The notes: generated by a model from the sequence alone, not told the origin. Positions 21,350 to 33,766 are shown, counted from the stretch's first letter. The stretch is 64,000 nucleotides of DNA from Rhizophlyctis rosea (GCA_027596075.1 JADGJC010000047.1:129098-193097); one strand, 5' to 3'. Numbers and translations: made by a program.

Positions 21350-23795
21350 ATGGCTTCCCCAGCACCACCATCATCCAAACCCGACCGTCCCCCACCAAGC
21401 CTCCGCACAGTCCCCGCCGACGAACCCACAACATTCACTCTCTACCGCCAATATGTCACACAACCCAATTCCATCGACGAAGGCGGCCAAGCGGCCGCTC
21501 CGGGACCCATACCGCCACTACCCTCAGCCTTTGATCTCCAACGACTGGTCGGCGAAATGCAGAGTATGGTCGAGTCGCGCAAGGCTCGACTTGCTGCGTT
21601 GAGGTCGAATTATGACACGATGAATGATTGGTTGAGGGCGGGTGGGGTGATGAATCCCAAGGATGTTATGAAGGAGACGCCGAAGCAGAAGGTGAAATTG
21701 GTGTTGGGGGCGCCGGAAGTGAAGGCTGAGCCGCAGGGTATGATTTGTGGATTTTGGAGTTGATTCGAAGTGCTGTGCTGACTTTTCACTTGCATTCTAG
21801 ACAGTAGCACTTCATCTACACCGTATGTGCAGTTTCGTGATGGGGAGTGTGAATGCTGGGTGGATCTGACGAATTGCTTTGTAGGGACTCACGGAAACGA
21901 AAGCGTGATGATGGAGAATTCAAAATCAAGATACCAGCTACAAAAGCGTCCGGAATCGAGAGGGTAAATTATCAATTTCCAGCCATGCGCTTGATTCGAG
22001 TTATGTTCCTCAACATGTTCACATTCATCACACTCGTCCACAGACTGGCTCCTCATCAGCAGCTGCGTCCGCATCTATAATTCCCAATGGTGCTAGCACA
22101 CCCCATCAAAACCTTGCCTCCTCATCAAGACCGACACCCACACCAAAAGCGAAGAAGGTGAATCAGAACGGATGGGTATTCAGCACAGAATCAAAGAGCT
22201 GACATATTGCCACCCACCCGACAGAAAGGAGGAAAGAAAACGCAAGGATACAAAAAGAACAGATTGGACAAATTGAAGAAGAGGGTGAGCACGGCAAGTG
22301 GGGAGGATATTACACCGGCGCCACCACCGCCGGAACCCCAGGAAGATAAGAAGGATGCGCTCGACGGCGACTTTTCGAAAGCGAAGGCGGCGGCGAACCA
22401 GGTCCCCATTGCGCAATTTTGGAGTTGGTGCGAGCAGTTTTTTAGGAATATCACGGAAGATGACTTGAAGCTCTTGGACAATGAGGTAATTACCATGACT
22501 TTGCGGGGTGCTCTCAATATCATCGTGCTTCTCGCTAACGACTATTTCCAAACACGAAAGGAGGACCAAGCACCCTGGCCCTTCATCGTACCCCCCCTCG
22601 GCAAACACTACACCGAACAATGGGCCGAAGAAGAAACCAAACTCGAACACGACCTCCCACCGCACCACCATCACGGCTTTCAAAACTGCGAATACATCGA
22701 GCTGGACGACCTAGTCCGCGAAGGCGACATTTCGATCCGGCCGCTAGACGAGCGGATCATCAGTTGCCTGATAGCGGATAATCTGATACCACGGACGGCG
22801 GCGCCGGCGTTGATGCAGCAGAGTGCGGATGAGGACGATGCGGTTGAGCCGGGGAGTGCGGCGGTTAAGAGGAGTAGTGGGGATTATTTGGATTGTGAGG
22901 AGAGGATACGGAGGGAGTTGCTTTTTATTGGGTTGGGGGATGAGGAGGAGGTGAGGATGGGGCTACTTGGTTTTTCCTCTGGATTTTTTTTCTGCCTTCC
23001 TTGCCGATTGAACGGTGCGTATTGACCTATGTTTCGGTCGCCTTGGAAAAACAGGACTACATCAACCCCGACGAAGACGACGAGATATGCAAAGAGCTAC
23101 GGGAGAAGCAGGCGCAGTTGCGGGAGTTGTCGAGCGTGAATCTGGCGCGGAAGAGGAAGTTGAAGGAGAGGGCGGAGGATTGGATGGGGAAGCAGCAGTA
23201 TTATTCGGTGTTGGATGAGTTGAACAAGGCGGTTGAGACGGCTTTCAACAAGCGATTTGTGAGTTTTTGTTGTGATTTGTTTTTGTTCTCGTGGCGTTTT
23301 TCTGTCGTTTTCGGTTTCTCGTTTTTGGTGACGGTGTGGGGGATGGGGAGGCGCACGGGAAGGAAAGGAGAGGTGGGAAAGTGAGGGACGGTAGGATAAA
23401 GTAGAGGGTGAGATCATTCAAATTTCGAAGCACTTGGGGGTGCAAACCACCTCATTGATAAGTGCTTTGTTTGGGCCAATGTGTGTATCCCTTACATGTC
23501 CCCAACCATATCTGACCCAATATATGTCTTTACCCCACAGAAAACGCCAGCAAAAACCAAAGCGAAGAAGCACGGACGGCGGGGGGCGGGGGATCCGGGG
23601 TGGGTGGCGGATGATGTGGTGCAGAAGTTGGAGGAGAGGGAGAGGTTTATTAGGGAGATTGGGAGTCATTTTCGGCAGGATAAGTTTCGGGTTCCGAAGA
23701 GGAGTATATATGAGGAGGGGGATGGGGAGGAGGAGGGTTCTGGGGTGGAGGGTGGGGGTGGGGATGGGGGTGGTGGCGGGGAGGGGAGGGGGTGA
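21350..23795 (+). CDS. ADA3: Ada3/Ngg1, SAGA histone acetyltransferase complex subunit
   Basis: Eight exons (21350-21737, 21801-21822, 21885-21963, 22044-22157, 22225-22485, 22561-22950, 23055-23258, 23541-23795) give 570 residues in frame. The N-terminal part has a proline-rich start, then DLQRLVGEMQSMVESRKARL, a helical segment typical of Ada3. Basic linkers (KKTQGYKKNRLDKLKKR) lead to a conserved middle block, PWPFIVPPLGKHYTEQWAEE. The C-terminal Ada3 signature is DDEICKELREKQAQLRELSS then WVADDVVQKLEERERFIREI. Ada3 bridges Gcn5 and Ada2 to stimulate nucleosomal histone acetylation in the nucleus. A Gly/Glu tail ends the protein. Two tiny exons (22 and 79 bp) are unusual but both keep the frame. 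Confidence 0.85.
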
Positions 23796-25320
23796 TAGGG
23801 CTGGGGTGGGGAGGAAGTGGGAGGGGTGGGAAAGGGTGCTTTTCTTCTCTGTGGGAGGCGGAATTCTTTCGATTGTAAATATTTGTATAGTAGGGTAATA
23901 TATAAATGGAACGTGGTGAACGGGAGGATAGGATAGATGGGGCAGGGGGCCGAGTAAGAGTTGGAAGTGAGAGTCGTCATGGCGGTGTGGTCTAAACGGT
24001 TGGTGGTAGCCAGAGGGAAACTTCAAATGGAGTTAACTCGACCCAGTTCATCTCCTGTCCTGATTGTTCAAAATATGGAATGCGAAAAGAGTGTTTCTTT
24101 TGTCGCTTGTGTGTGCAAAGCACTCGTCGTTGAGTCTGGACTGGTTGTTTTTGGGACCTATGCGGAGGGTGCATTTTTCAGGTTTTTGTATCCACCCCAT
24201 TTCTTGAGTTTGCAGGGATGAACAAATTGCTGCCGACGAAAATCAAGGGGGGACTGCATCTCAAATCCCGAGGAGTTGCGAAATGTGGAAGTGTCGGACT
24301 TCGTACGGGGTGTGTGGTGGGCGTCATTTTTTTGTGGGACGTTTCTGCCTTTTGGACGGAGTTGAAACGGTAGGGAAATTGGGGTTGGGAAAGGGGTGGC
24401 AAAAAGAGGAAGATGTGAGCGCGTTGACTTTTACTGATGCTTTTGAATTCAAAGTTTTACCCGTCAGAACCTGTGATAACTTGTGGAAGCGTGTATTGCA
24501 CATGTGTATCGTGCTTGGGAACCCTCGCGTAGCAGCATCGCCAGCATCGCTGCGCAATCACATGACTTTTATGCCGTTGAATGACGGGGGGCTTTTCCGG
24601 GCGTGTTGGCACCCTCTGTATATCGCTGATGGCATCGCGTGTGATTGGGCGCCAATGAGAAACAACACCGTATGTACCGGTTGCAGCTTACGTCAGTTAT
24701 TTGCCCCCTTTTGGAAGCACCACAGTTAACTGTGTGATGCAGTTTTAGATGCGCAATACGGTGTTATATTCCTTTCCTTCTTTGCCTCCCCCGCTTGCCG
24801 GGTGCGCCCGAGCCACCCGGCCTGGACAGGGTGGAGGCTTTCGCCCAGGTCTGATGACTGCATGGGGATGCCAAGCCTCATTGGGCGCAAGCCCACTTCA
24901 CTCTGCCCAGGGTCACATCATGTCATCACAGTGAGTGGGAATTGATGGTTGATCGATTGATCCCATTTCTCATATATCAAACCAAACAACACTCATCACC
25001 CCCCCCTGCATCATTTGCATGATTCCCACCAGCCAGCTTGTGCTGAGGGGTGACACAACATCACTCGTCGTTCCCACGCTGCAATAACTATCAGGAGTAA
25101 CTACCATCCCAAAAACTCTACTGCTCCATCACCATCTTTCCCACAGCTGATCGAAATTCCTGCCTGCGTGTTCACGGGAGGAATAGCGGTCTATTGTGTT
25201 TACCCCGGGTTTCCGTCGCTTTACCCATAAACAAAGCAGGGCCAGGAACCGCCCGTGCTTGGAAAACACCTGCTGCTGGTCAGCTTACCGAAAATATCAG
25301 AAAACGTGCTGCAAAGAACC
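23796..25320. other. Long intergenic region, 1.5 kb
   Basis: It lies upstream of the GATA factor gene. A 148-codon plus-strand frame at 24283-24729 has no recognisable domain and no support. A CCCAGG/CCTGG-rich stretch lies around 24800-24910. The last 300 bp are likely promoter and 5' UTR of the GATA gene. Confidence 0.45.
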
Positions 25321-28250
25321 ATGGACGCCAACAATCACGGCAACCCCTCGGCGGACTCCTTCCTTCCCACCGCTGATCTCGAGCATCCCTTGCAGGACGT
25401 GAACCACCATCACGCTCAACTGCAGGTGCCTGTACAACAAGCTGCTCATCTACAGGTGTCTGCGCAACCAGTGGCCACTGTACAAGTCCCTGTTCAACCG
25501 GTTGTTCAGCAGCAGCAACAGATTCAACAACAAGCTCAACAACAACCCCAGCAGCACATTCATCAACAGCAAGCGAATCATCCACAGCAGGTGCAGCAAG
25601 TCCAACACCAACAGGTTCCAACCCAATCTCCACAACAACAAATGCAAGTGCATCACCAACCCCTCCCGCAACAACCAACCCAACAGCAAGCTCAGCAACT
25701 CGCGCAACAACAACAGCAACCACAAGTCCAGCAACAACAGCAACAACCCGTCGCAACGGCTCTGGACATGGTCGTGTCTGAAGCTGCCGCACCGCGAGAT
25801 GTGCCCCTTCCCAACCCCCCGCCGCCAACCGCTTACCCGCCTCGCGCCGCGCTCGAGGTTGCTGCGGCGCTCATGCTGGATTACAGGGCGTTGTTGTTGA
25901 AGTACAAGGAGTCGTTGCCGCAGGATGGGCAGGAAATTTTGGATGCTTTGGAAGAACGTGGGAGGAGGGGTATTGGTGCTGTGGTCAGTGGTGAAGTTGG
26001 ACCCGTGGCCGTTGCGGTTGCTACGGAAAATGGTGAGTTCTTGGTCGATGATGGAAGTGTGTCAATGCCATCAGACGAACATGAATGGTAGTTCGTTTTC
26101 AAGTGGTCAACGCGCACATTGCGATATTATCTCGCATTCAATGACTGATATTTAACGGATGTATTTTGAATCGCACACCTTAGGAGCACACAAGCAATTG
26201 CGCCAACAACAGCCAAGCACGCCCATGGCGCTCCCACCACCGCCAGCCGCAGGTCTCTTCTTCGCCAACACGCCCCTAGCGGCCGCGCAACTACCACCAA
26301 TGGGTGCCTACATCCCGCAAGAACACCTTCTGCAGATGCAACAGCAACTGCAGCGAGCAGCGCCGGGGCAACGCGGGTTCGGCTCGCCAGGTCAATCCCC
26401 TCAGACGACTCCGGTGCGTGGAAGTTCCGCCGGATCGACTCCTCGCCAACAGGTGGGCCACCCTTACGGCGGAACGCCATATACTCCAGAACAACGTGAC
26501 GAACATGGTCGTTTCAAGGCTAGCGGGCGCAAAGACAAGGTGTGCGGGAACTGCGGGTCTACTGATTCGCCATCGTGGAGGCGGTGCCCTGAGCGCCGGT
26601 GGATGCTGTGCAATGCTTGTGGGATCTAGTATGTTGAATTTGTTCCCGTGCTTGATTGGTTCCCACATATAAATGACTAAACCCTCATATTTGCCTTCTT
26701 TCAGCAAACGCCTTCATGGACAGGATCGGCCTTTCTCGCGTCGTGAAGATGGATCCGTGAAGGTCATGCGCATGTCCGTGGTGGATGGATACACGTGCGC
26801 CAACTGTGAAACCGACAGCACTCCTCTGTGGCGTCGTGGCGCGAATGGAGATACTTTGTGTAAGTTTCAGGAATGATGGGTTCCTCAATGATATCGCTGC
26901 ACATGGTGATTTTGCATGATGTTGAACATATTATCACCAGGCAATGCATGCGGGTTGTTCTACAAGCAGCACGGATACTACCGCCGCGTCATCATCGGCG
27001 GCGCCCAGAACGGCGACGGTGGCCAACAACAGCAGCAACAACAAGGTGTTCCACAGGCGGCCGGGCAAGTGGATGTCGACCAAGCTGCCCACGCCTTGAA
27101 CCAGGCCGCTCACGCCGCGCATGCCGCTCAGCAAGCCGCTTGGGCGAACGGAGCGCTCCATCACCATGTGGGGGGGTCTTCGAAGCAACATGAGATTCCC
27201 GGCCAGTTGGAGAACCATTTGATGGGGAGGGGGCTTTCGCCGGATGCTGGGGAGGAAGAGGAGGAAGATGATGCTGGATTGGGCGAGGATGGGGAGGGTG
27301 TGCCGAGGCCTGCTAAGCGTCGTAGGGGCCAGTCGCAGGTTGCGAGGGGTGCTGATGGTGAGTTATCTTTTGAGACATTGGGGCTTTCGGAGTTAGGTCC
27401 GATCACAACGCATTAATGCATATCTTTGTCCCCTTCCAGCACAAACCATCACCTTCACCTACCCCTTCCCCCTCCCCATCAACCCCCCACACCGCACACC
27501 CCTGGTCGCATACACCTGGAACCAAATCCAAGCGGTCCTCGGCGGCAACAACAAATCCCAATGGTGCAACGTCATCCCCGCCACGCGCGGAAAGCCCAAG
27601 CCGTTCTTCTGCCTCTTGAACTTGAAGGACCATCCGCAGTTACCGCAGTACGTCAACGTCCTTAAGGACGGCGCGGGGAACGGAGCCGCTGGGGGACAAG
27701 GTCCCAAACCCAACAACGCGGTGTACAAGAGCGAAGCGGAGTGGAGGGAAGTGTTTGGCGGGAGGGGACGGATGGCGGAGGGTGTTGTTCCTGGTGCGGG
27801 TCAACCTGCTGTTCCGGTGTTTGTTGCCGCGCGTGTTGGTGGGCGGGGCGGGACGAATGGCTCCAACGGTACACCCTCCAGCGTGGGGAAAGGCAGTCGG
27901 TCCTGGTGGGTGTTCATTGGGTGGTGTTCGTTGGGCGACACCACGCCTGATGGGGAGAGGGTTGCGCTTTTGAGGGAGGAGGAAGGGAGGACGGGAAAAG
28001 TTGTTTGTGGGTTGGAGTGTGTTGAGAGGGTTCGGAGGGGGGGTGGCGGGGAGGAGTTGAATGAGATTGTTTGTTNNNNNNNNNNNNNNNNNNNNNNNNN
28101 NNNNNNNNNNNNNNNNNNNNNNNNNNNNNNCAGGGTGGGGGTGAGGAGGGGGAGGGGGAGGAGGGGGAGGAGGGGGGTGAGGATGGGGAGGAGGGTTTGG
28201 GTGGTGGGGCGGGGAAGGGGAAGGGAAAGAAGAGGGGGAGGGGGGAGTGA
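25321..28250 (+). CDS. Double GATA-type zinc finger transcription factor with large C-terminal region (spans assembly gap)
   Basis: Five exons (25321-26032, 26184-26628, 26705-26859, 26941-27357, 27440 to gap) encode about 790 residues before a run of N. Exon 1 is His/Gln-rich (CAA/CAG repeats, 25430-25755). Finger 1 reads CGNCGSTDSPSWRRCPE, then MLCNACGIYKRLHG after splicing; finger 2 reads CANCETDSTPLWRRG, then TLCNACGLFYKQHG. Each is C-x2-C-x18-C-x2-C. A Gln/Ala-rich and an acidic/basic segment (RPAKRRRGQ, a likely NLS) follow. Exon 5 then encodes a folded-looking region, TPLVAYTWNQIQAVLGG and WCNVIPATRGKPKPFFCLLN, that I do not recognise. After the gap the natural frame is acidic then basic (EDGEEGLGG, KGKGKKRGRGE) to a stop at 28248-28250. 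GATA fingers bind (A/T)GATA(A/G) in promoters; target genes are unknown. Confidence 0.8.
25430..25755 (+). repeat. CAA/CAG-rich polyglutamine-coding tract
   Basis: Imperfect CAA/CAG triplets encode a Gln/His-rich disordered region with runs of up to six glutamines. It is a likely transactivation segment of the GATA factor and a length-variable site. Confidence 0.75.
28076..28130. other. Assembly gap (55 N)
   Basis: A run of N lies inside the GATA factor gene. Flanking sequence is extremely G-rich on the plus strand, which may explain the gap. The natural reading frames on the two sides differ under the 55 bp length given, so the true gap length is probably different. Confidence 0.95.
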
Positions 28251-28818
28251 TTTGGGAGTGGGTGAGGCGTGAAAAGGAAGAAGAGGGTTCATTTCGTACC
28301 GCGGCGGCGTATTTTGCATTTTGATCATTTACCGTAACCGTATTGTATACCGATATCGAGGTGGGGCGTATCTTGGGTAGTATGATTTTTAGTGCTTGTA
28401 GCGATGGTAAGCAGGGACTTTTTTTTTTGTCTTTGCTGGTCTTGGGAGTGGAGGAAGGAAGGGGGGTTGGGCACCTTTCTGGTTTTTGCGTTTTGTTTTT
28501 GTACTCCTTTGTGGTTCTATCTTTCTTGTCGATAATTTCTTTCTTGTTTTTTCCGACCTTTCTTCCTTTCGAACAAAAAAAAATGTATGCAAATCGTATT
28601 TTCTTTTCTTTGCCTAAAAAGTGGTATGTGCTCAGTCTGTCAGGACGACGCCTATTTTGAAAACCCGGTTATGTCACAACAACATTTTGTATGTTGGGCC
28701 AGGCAAGGCCAGTCAGCCCCCATTTATTGATACAAAATATACACATTTTTATGCGCACTTACACCACACGCCGACGCCCAAGGGCCGAAAAACCCCCTTC
28801 CGAGCCTTCACCATGTTT
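28251..28818. other. Convergent intergenic region, 568 bp
   Basis: This region lies between the GATA factor stop and the myotubularin stop. It has T-rich runs at about 28420-28430 and an A-run at 28575-28583. No gene is seen. Confidence 0.5.
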
Positions 28819-31800
28819 TCACTCCAAAGACGGATCCCATAACGGATGCGGTGGTGGGGGTTTGGGTGCTTCTGGTGGCATCGTTTCCTGCTTACTTTCT
28901 TCCCCGTTTCGCGATCCGCCTGGTGATGTGGCGAGCACTGCACTACTGCCGTCCACCGGTGTGGTGTCCTTCACGTCTCCACCGCCGTCGTCCTCTTCCT
29001 CCGCCGCCCCACCAATCGAAAACGCCCTCATCCTCGTACTAATATCCGCGTCTCCCGCCAATTGATCATTACCCACCACGTCAGGACCAGGACCACCATC
29101 AGGAGGCGTACCCGTCTCAACATCAGACTCGGATGCAATACCCGGTTTCAATGCTACTGCCGCCTCCCTCCCACCATTACTTGCAGGTGTACTGGGCCGA
29201 TTCCACGGGTTCAGTTCCAATTCGCCCGGAGTAGGTTTCCCACCGCCACCACCAGCACCGACACCGACACCAATACCCCAAACCTTCCCACCAACCGGTC
29301 CAATCCCCTTCCCACCACCACCACTCTTCCCACCTCCCACAACCCCAGCACCAACCTCGTCTACTATCCCGCCGCCGCCGCCAGCCCCGCCACTACTCCC
29401 ATTCCTCCCCACATCACCCCCAACCCCCAACCCACCCGCAAAAGCCCCACTAACCGCCCCCGCCAAGCTCGAAAAACTCGTCGGCGTAGAACTCCTCCCA
29501 ATTGACCCTCCCGCCCCACTTCCAGCCCAATACTTCAAATTCCCACTCGCAGGGAACAGAATCTCCCCATCCGCACTAACACTTCCCGGCTCCCCTCCTC
29601 CAGCTCCCTTACCCCCACTCCCACCCCCTCCCACCACAAGCGCCTGCTCCCTCCTCACTTCAGGCCCCACATAATTAGGATTCAAAAACTCCTCCCGCCG
29701 ACTCAACACAAAGTCCCAAACACTCTTCGTAACCTGATCAACCCCCACCACCGTCCTCCCACTCCCCCTCCTAACATACTGTCTTCTCTCCCTCTCACAA
29801 TTAAACAAAAAACTCCCAAACTGACAACTATATACATGCGTGTTCAACACGCTCAACAACTTATCCGAGAACTCGAAGTGTGTTGGAAACTGCACCCAGA
29901 GTTGGTAGAGACAGTCGAGGAATTGTGTAAAGACTGGTGAGACTTCGCGGGGCGCTACGCTGTTTTGGGAGGCGGATTCGGAGGACATGGTTGAGGTTGA
30001 GGAGGTTGTTGATATGCCTGCTCCACCGCCCGGGTAGGATACCGCCCGAGTAGACGCAGACAAGTTTCCCGAACTCGGTCCACCACCACTGCCCGCCGCC
30101 ACACCCGCCGCAAACTGGCTGTTCAAAAACGATTTGGCGGCCGACGTGATGGAGTTCGACACGTTCCTCCTTGCGGCGTGGAACTGTTGACCTACGGACG
30201 GTTTGTCTGACCCGGGTGTGTTTTCTCTCGAAAGGTGGCCGCAACGATCTTGGAATTTGAAGCCGAAGGAGGCCCATTCTTTTTCGATGAGGACGGCTAG
30301 GCCTTCAATGGTGCGGTAGTAAGGGTCGAGGCAGAGTTGGGAGAGGGAGCAGAGTTGGGCCGTGCGGTCCCAGCCGTCGCTGTTGGATGTGTGATGTTGG
30401 AATTTTGAAATCGGTTGAGTGTATGATATATGCTTACCTGCAATGTACGAGGACATGGTTCCCATGTAGATGAAGGTTCTGCACAATCTGTAGGGTCCCG
30501 TCCAGTAAATTTCGAATATGTTTCAACCATCCAGACTTGTCCATCAAAGCTCTAGGGATTGGTCCGGATTCCACAGAGTTCAATGCTGTCGCAAATGATC
30601 CATGACAAGATTTAGTCAAGCATCTCCGCAACATCAAACACATCCCAAAAAAACATACCATCCACCAACTTATTCATACTCTCCCGCACAACATGAATAT
30701 TGTCAATCCCCAAAAACACGATTTTGCACCCTTTGTAATTGTCCGTGCTCTCAGTGCCAGCACCCAACGCCGTCTGCGCCATGGCATTCGCCGTTGGTCG
30801 AGCATCGATGATAAGATTTTGTGTTCCCAGTTCTGCACTCTGTCCGGATGTGAAGATGTACTCTACAAGCTTCTCATCTTGGATAGATCGATTTTGTTTG
30901 AGACCGACGAGCGGTTGACTGGAGCGGGTTAATGATGCCTGTACTCAATTGTAAGTAGTCAAGATCAAAGAAGAGATGTTCAAAGAGGACAAGCATCCTG
31001 TTTACCATGTTCGTGCGATGTAGGTAACTCAAAGCGGGTATCCGCGCTTTGCTTCGGAATTTCCCGGTATATTTCAACACATTGTCGCTTATTCGTGACG
31101 GGACGACAAGAACTCGTGGATATGTTGGGCAGAACTATGGAATGAAAGCGGCTCGTCCATATGAGTATGCCTACGTCCACGAATGCCATTTTCGGTATAC
31201 CTCATAGTTCTCATTGATTTGACTGAACCGCCAATTTGTCGTCTTCGTTCCAACTCCTAACCGCGTGAATTCGCTTTCGGGATCGTAAAGACTCCATCCC
31301 ACGTTGGAGGTGAATGGTTGCTCAGGAGTGTAGTAGAACGCGTACAGTTGCTCTATGGATGCTGCACGGGAATTGGTTTGTCGGTGACAAGACTTAAAAG
31401 TCAACCAGAATTCCAGCAGGCATACATATGTTCAACAGCTTCTGCAAACTGGCGTACACGTCCATAGCATCCTGCTCGCGTTGTATGAATAATCGGAGGT
31501 GGAGGAAGTTCCTGCATGATATATGAACGGGGAAGAACCCGTGTGAATTGGGAATTTTGCGATCGACGGTGTGGATGGTGGAATATGTGACCTATGCTGA
31601 CCGCGTTAGTAATATTGTTACGATTGGAGGCTTTTTGATGCTCACCCAAACTTCTTGCCCTTGTTCATTTGGGCAGAATAGGAGGTGATGTGCTAGGAGG
31701 TGCAGCGTGCCGGTCGATACTGCTTTACCCTTCTCCAGGCGTACGTCTGAGACCTACGCGTGTCGATGGGTGAGCAAGTGCAGAGTGTCTGCACGTGTAA

Positions 31801-31837
31801 ATGTCGCGCATACCTTTGTTACGCGAATATGATCCAT
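28819..31837 (-). CDS. Myotubularin-family phosphoinositide 3-phosphatase (MTMR6/7/8-like)
   Basis: I read eight exons starting at ATG 31837 (MDHIRVTK, then VSDVRLEKGKAVSTGTLHLL). The first three form a PH-GRAM domain (LAHHLLFCPNEQGQEVW, IHTVDRKIPNSHGFFPVHIS). The phosphatase follows: SIEQLYAFYYTPEQPF, RLGVGTKTTNWRFSQINENY, FCPTYPRVLVVPSRIS, FRSKARIPALSYLHR, RSSQPLVGLKQNRSIQDEKL and IFLGIDNIH-type text. The active site C-S-D-G-W-D-R is intact and is split by an intron after the second base of the serine codon (about 30408-30475). Such enzymes remove the 3-phosphate from PI3P and PI(3,5)P2 on endosomes and autophagic membranes. The N-terminus resembles the MTMR6/7/8 group. A Gly/Ser-rich tail of over 200 residues after the catalytic domain is unusual and ends in Pro-rich sequence. 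Confidence 0.85.
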
Positions 31838-32433
31838 GTAAGTAATAGGTTTTGGTGCATAACACGGGTTGGTTGTTGATGTGCGGATGAGGGTGGGAAA
31901 ATGAAGAGTTGTTTGTTGACATGTTGACACGCACATCCCAAGCTGCAGCAAGTTGACAGCCTGGTTTGTGGCGCATGAGGTCATTGATGTGGCTTGACCT
32001 GCGGTGGCTGTGCCTTTGCTGTGCCTCATGACTGTTTTGATGGTCCCTTAAGGAAGAATTATCACGGAATTCCTCTTCACAGAACCATTGCTGAAGTATC
32101 ACCCTACAACTAAATTTTGTTTTCGCAATGATCGTTATGAATTGAATGATACCTTTCAGCATGTGATTATATGATGCTTCCGCCGAATTGAGTGAATGAG
32201 CATTATCTCTTGTGCACAGGTCAAAATCTGCACGCAAAGCGTCTCATCTTTATTTAAAGCACGGTGTATCAACAACCGATTGGAAGTCGCAGCGGTCTTT
32301 AAGAAGGAAGGCGGGAGTTGCCAACATTGGAACAAAAGATGCACCCAATATTCACTATTTGGCATCAAAGCGGTACAAAATGAGAGGGAATTGACCGAAG
32401 CCGCGCTACATAGCTCGTCTACACGCCCTCACT
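31838..32433. other. Intergenic, 596 bp
   Basis: This is the upstream region of the myotubularin gene and downstream region of the EF-hand gene. Short minus-strand frames at 31725-32368 have no domain features. Confidence 0.45.
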
Positions 32434-33766
32434 CTACCCACACCACAATCCCCCACACCAAGCTCCAACTCCACCATTTCCACCCTCAACGCCAGCACCA
32501 ACCCTCAAAACCCCCTCCAGCACCCCCTCCCTCAATCCCAACGCCTTTACCAGTCCCGGATTCGCCTCACAAGCACTCACAAACTCCTCCTCATCAATAA
32601 CCCCATCCCTCTTCCCATCAAGCTCCCGAAACGTCTCTTCAATAATCGCCGCAACATAAACATCCATCGGTGCGTGCGCCGTTGACGTTATATGGCTTTG
32701 AGAATGCATAGCGGAGGATGGAATCGTTGCTGTAGATATGCGTGGAGATGTAACTGGTGGGGATGTAGGGTGGAGATGTGTGGATGTTGATACGTCATGG
32801 TCACGACTTGTAGGTCGACCCAAGGAGGATGTTGTTGTCCCTACTGAAGTGAAGTACGTCCCTGACCCTGGAGCGGTGTGCGGAATTGTTGATGTTGAGG
32901 AGGTGTTGTATTGGGATGATGGGGAGCGGGTGTGGCTCAGATGACTTGGGCCTGCGTGTCGGGAATGGGAAGAGGAACGGACTATGTAGCGGCTACGGGG
33001 TACGGGGACGGCGGTGGTAACTGAGAGAAGGGAGGAGCGGAGGATGTTGTGCAGCGTTGGTTTGGTTATGTGGGGCGTTCGACTGCCGGAATAGATTCTG
33101 AAGAGGACTATAGAGATTGTTGTGTAATGGAAAGGTGAGCAGCTTTGCCAGAGGCATCCATCACTAGGGCATTGAGAAGGCAGAAAAGATGCATACACTT
33201 GATTTTCTCTTCCTTACTCGCTCGATCACTAAAGATTGACAACGCTTTGACCCATTCGACGAAATGCATCACTCCATCTTCAGCCAAGTCGACCGCATCG
33301 AAAAGCCGCTGAAAGCCAGAGATCACGAAAAGTCAATTCATGTGCAAGCAAAGCAGCAACGATGGCCGTCTGACCGCTCCACAAGGTCCATACCTACTTC
33401 CGCGATGACAAGATCAGGAGGGAAATGACACAAGAACTCTTTACGTGTCAAGTATCGCTTTGTGGGCGTCAGCTCCGCTTGGAACAGCTGTTCATAGTGG
33501 GCGTGCAGGTTCCAGATTTCCTGTGATGTGACTACAGGAACCGCCTCAGTACATCATTGGTACACCAGCTTGTTGCTCAACAAATATCAGCACATACAAT
33601 GCGTAGTAGCAGCCAACTGATTCACAATCTTCTTCCGCAACTTAAGTATATGGGTCTGTTCTGGCTTGTTTCCATCATCAACAGAGGACGGGGTTGACTT
33701 CTTTGCAGTGTCGCTACCAACGTCGTCTGGTCCGACTCTTATAGCCCGGTTGAGAGATTGGCCCAT
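32434..33766 (-). CDS. Calcineurin B-like EF-hand protein with a long linker insertion
   Basis: Four exons from ATG 33766. The start MGQSLNRAIRVG has Gly2, a possible myristoylation site as in calcineurin B and CBL proteins. Blocks in order are LRKKIVNQLAA, FTSQEIWNLHAHYEQLF, RYLTRKEFLCHFPPDLVIAE, RLFDAVDLAEDGVMHFVEWV and LFRIYSGSRTPHITKPTLH (a degenerate EF loop). Next come about 105 Ser/Thr/His/Pro-rich residues, then a canonical EF loop, D-G-K-R-D-G-V-I-D-E-E-E. The layout matches calcineurin regulatory B/CBL-type Ca2+ sensors, which bind and activate a phosphatase or kinase. In usual members the third and fourth EF-hands are separated by only about 25 residues, so the insert is odd. The C-terminus is Gly-rich. 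Regulatory partner is unknown. Confidence 0.7.

Noticed and set aside
24283..24729. 148-codon plus-strand frame upstream of the GATA gene
   Set aside because: Cys/Trp-rich composition without motif structure, no homologous copy in the window, and no splice partners.
25280..25828. Minus-strand Val/Ala/Leu-rich frames opposite the Gln-rich GATA exon
   Set aside because: They are the complement of CAA/CAG triplets (reading as Val, Leu, or Cys codons) and have no independent support.
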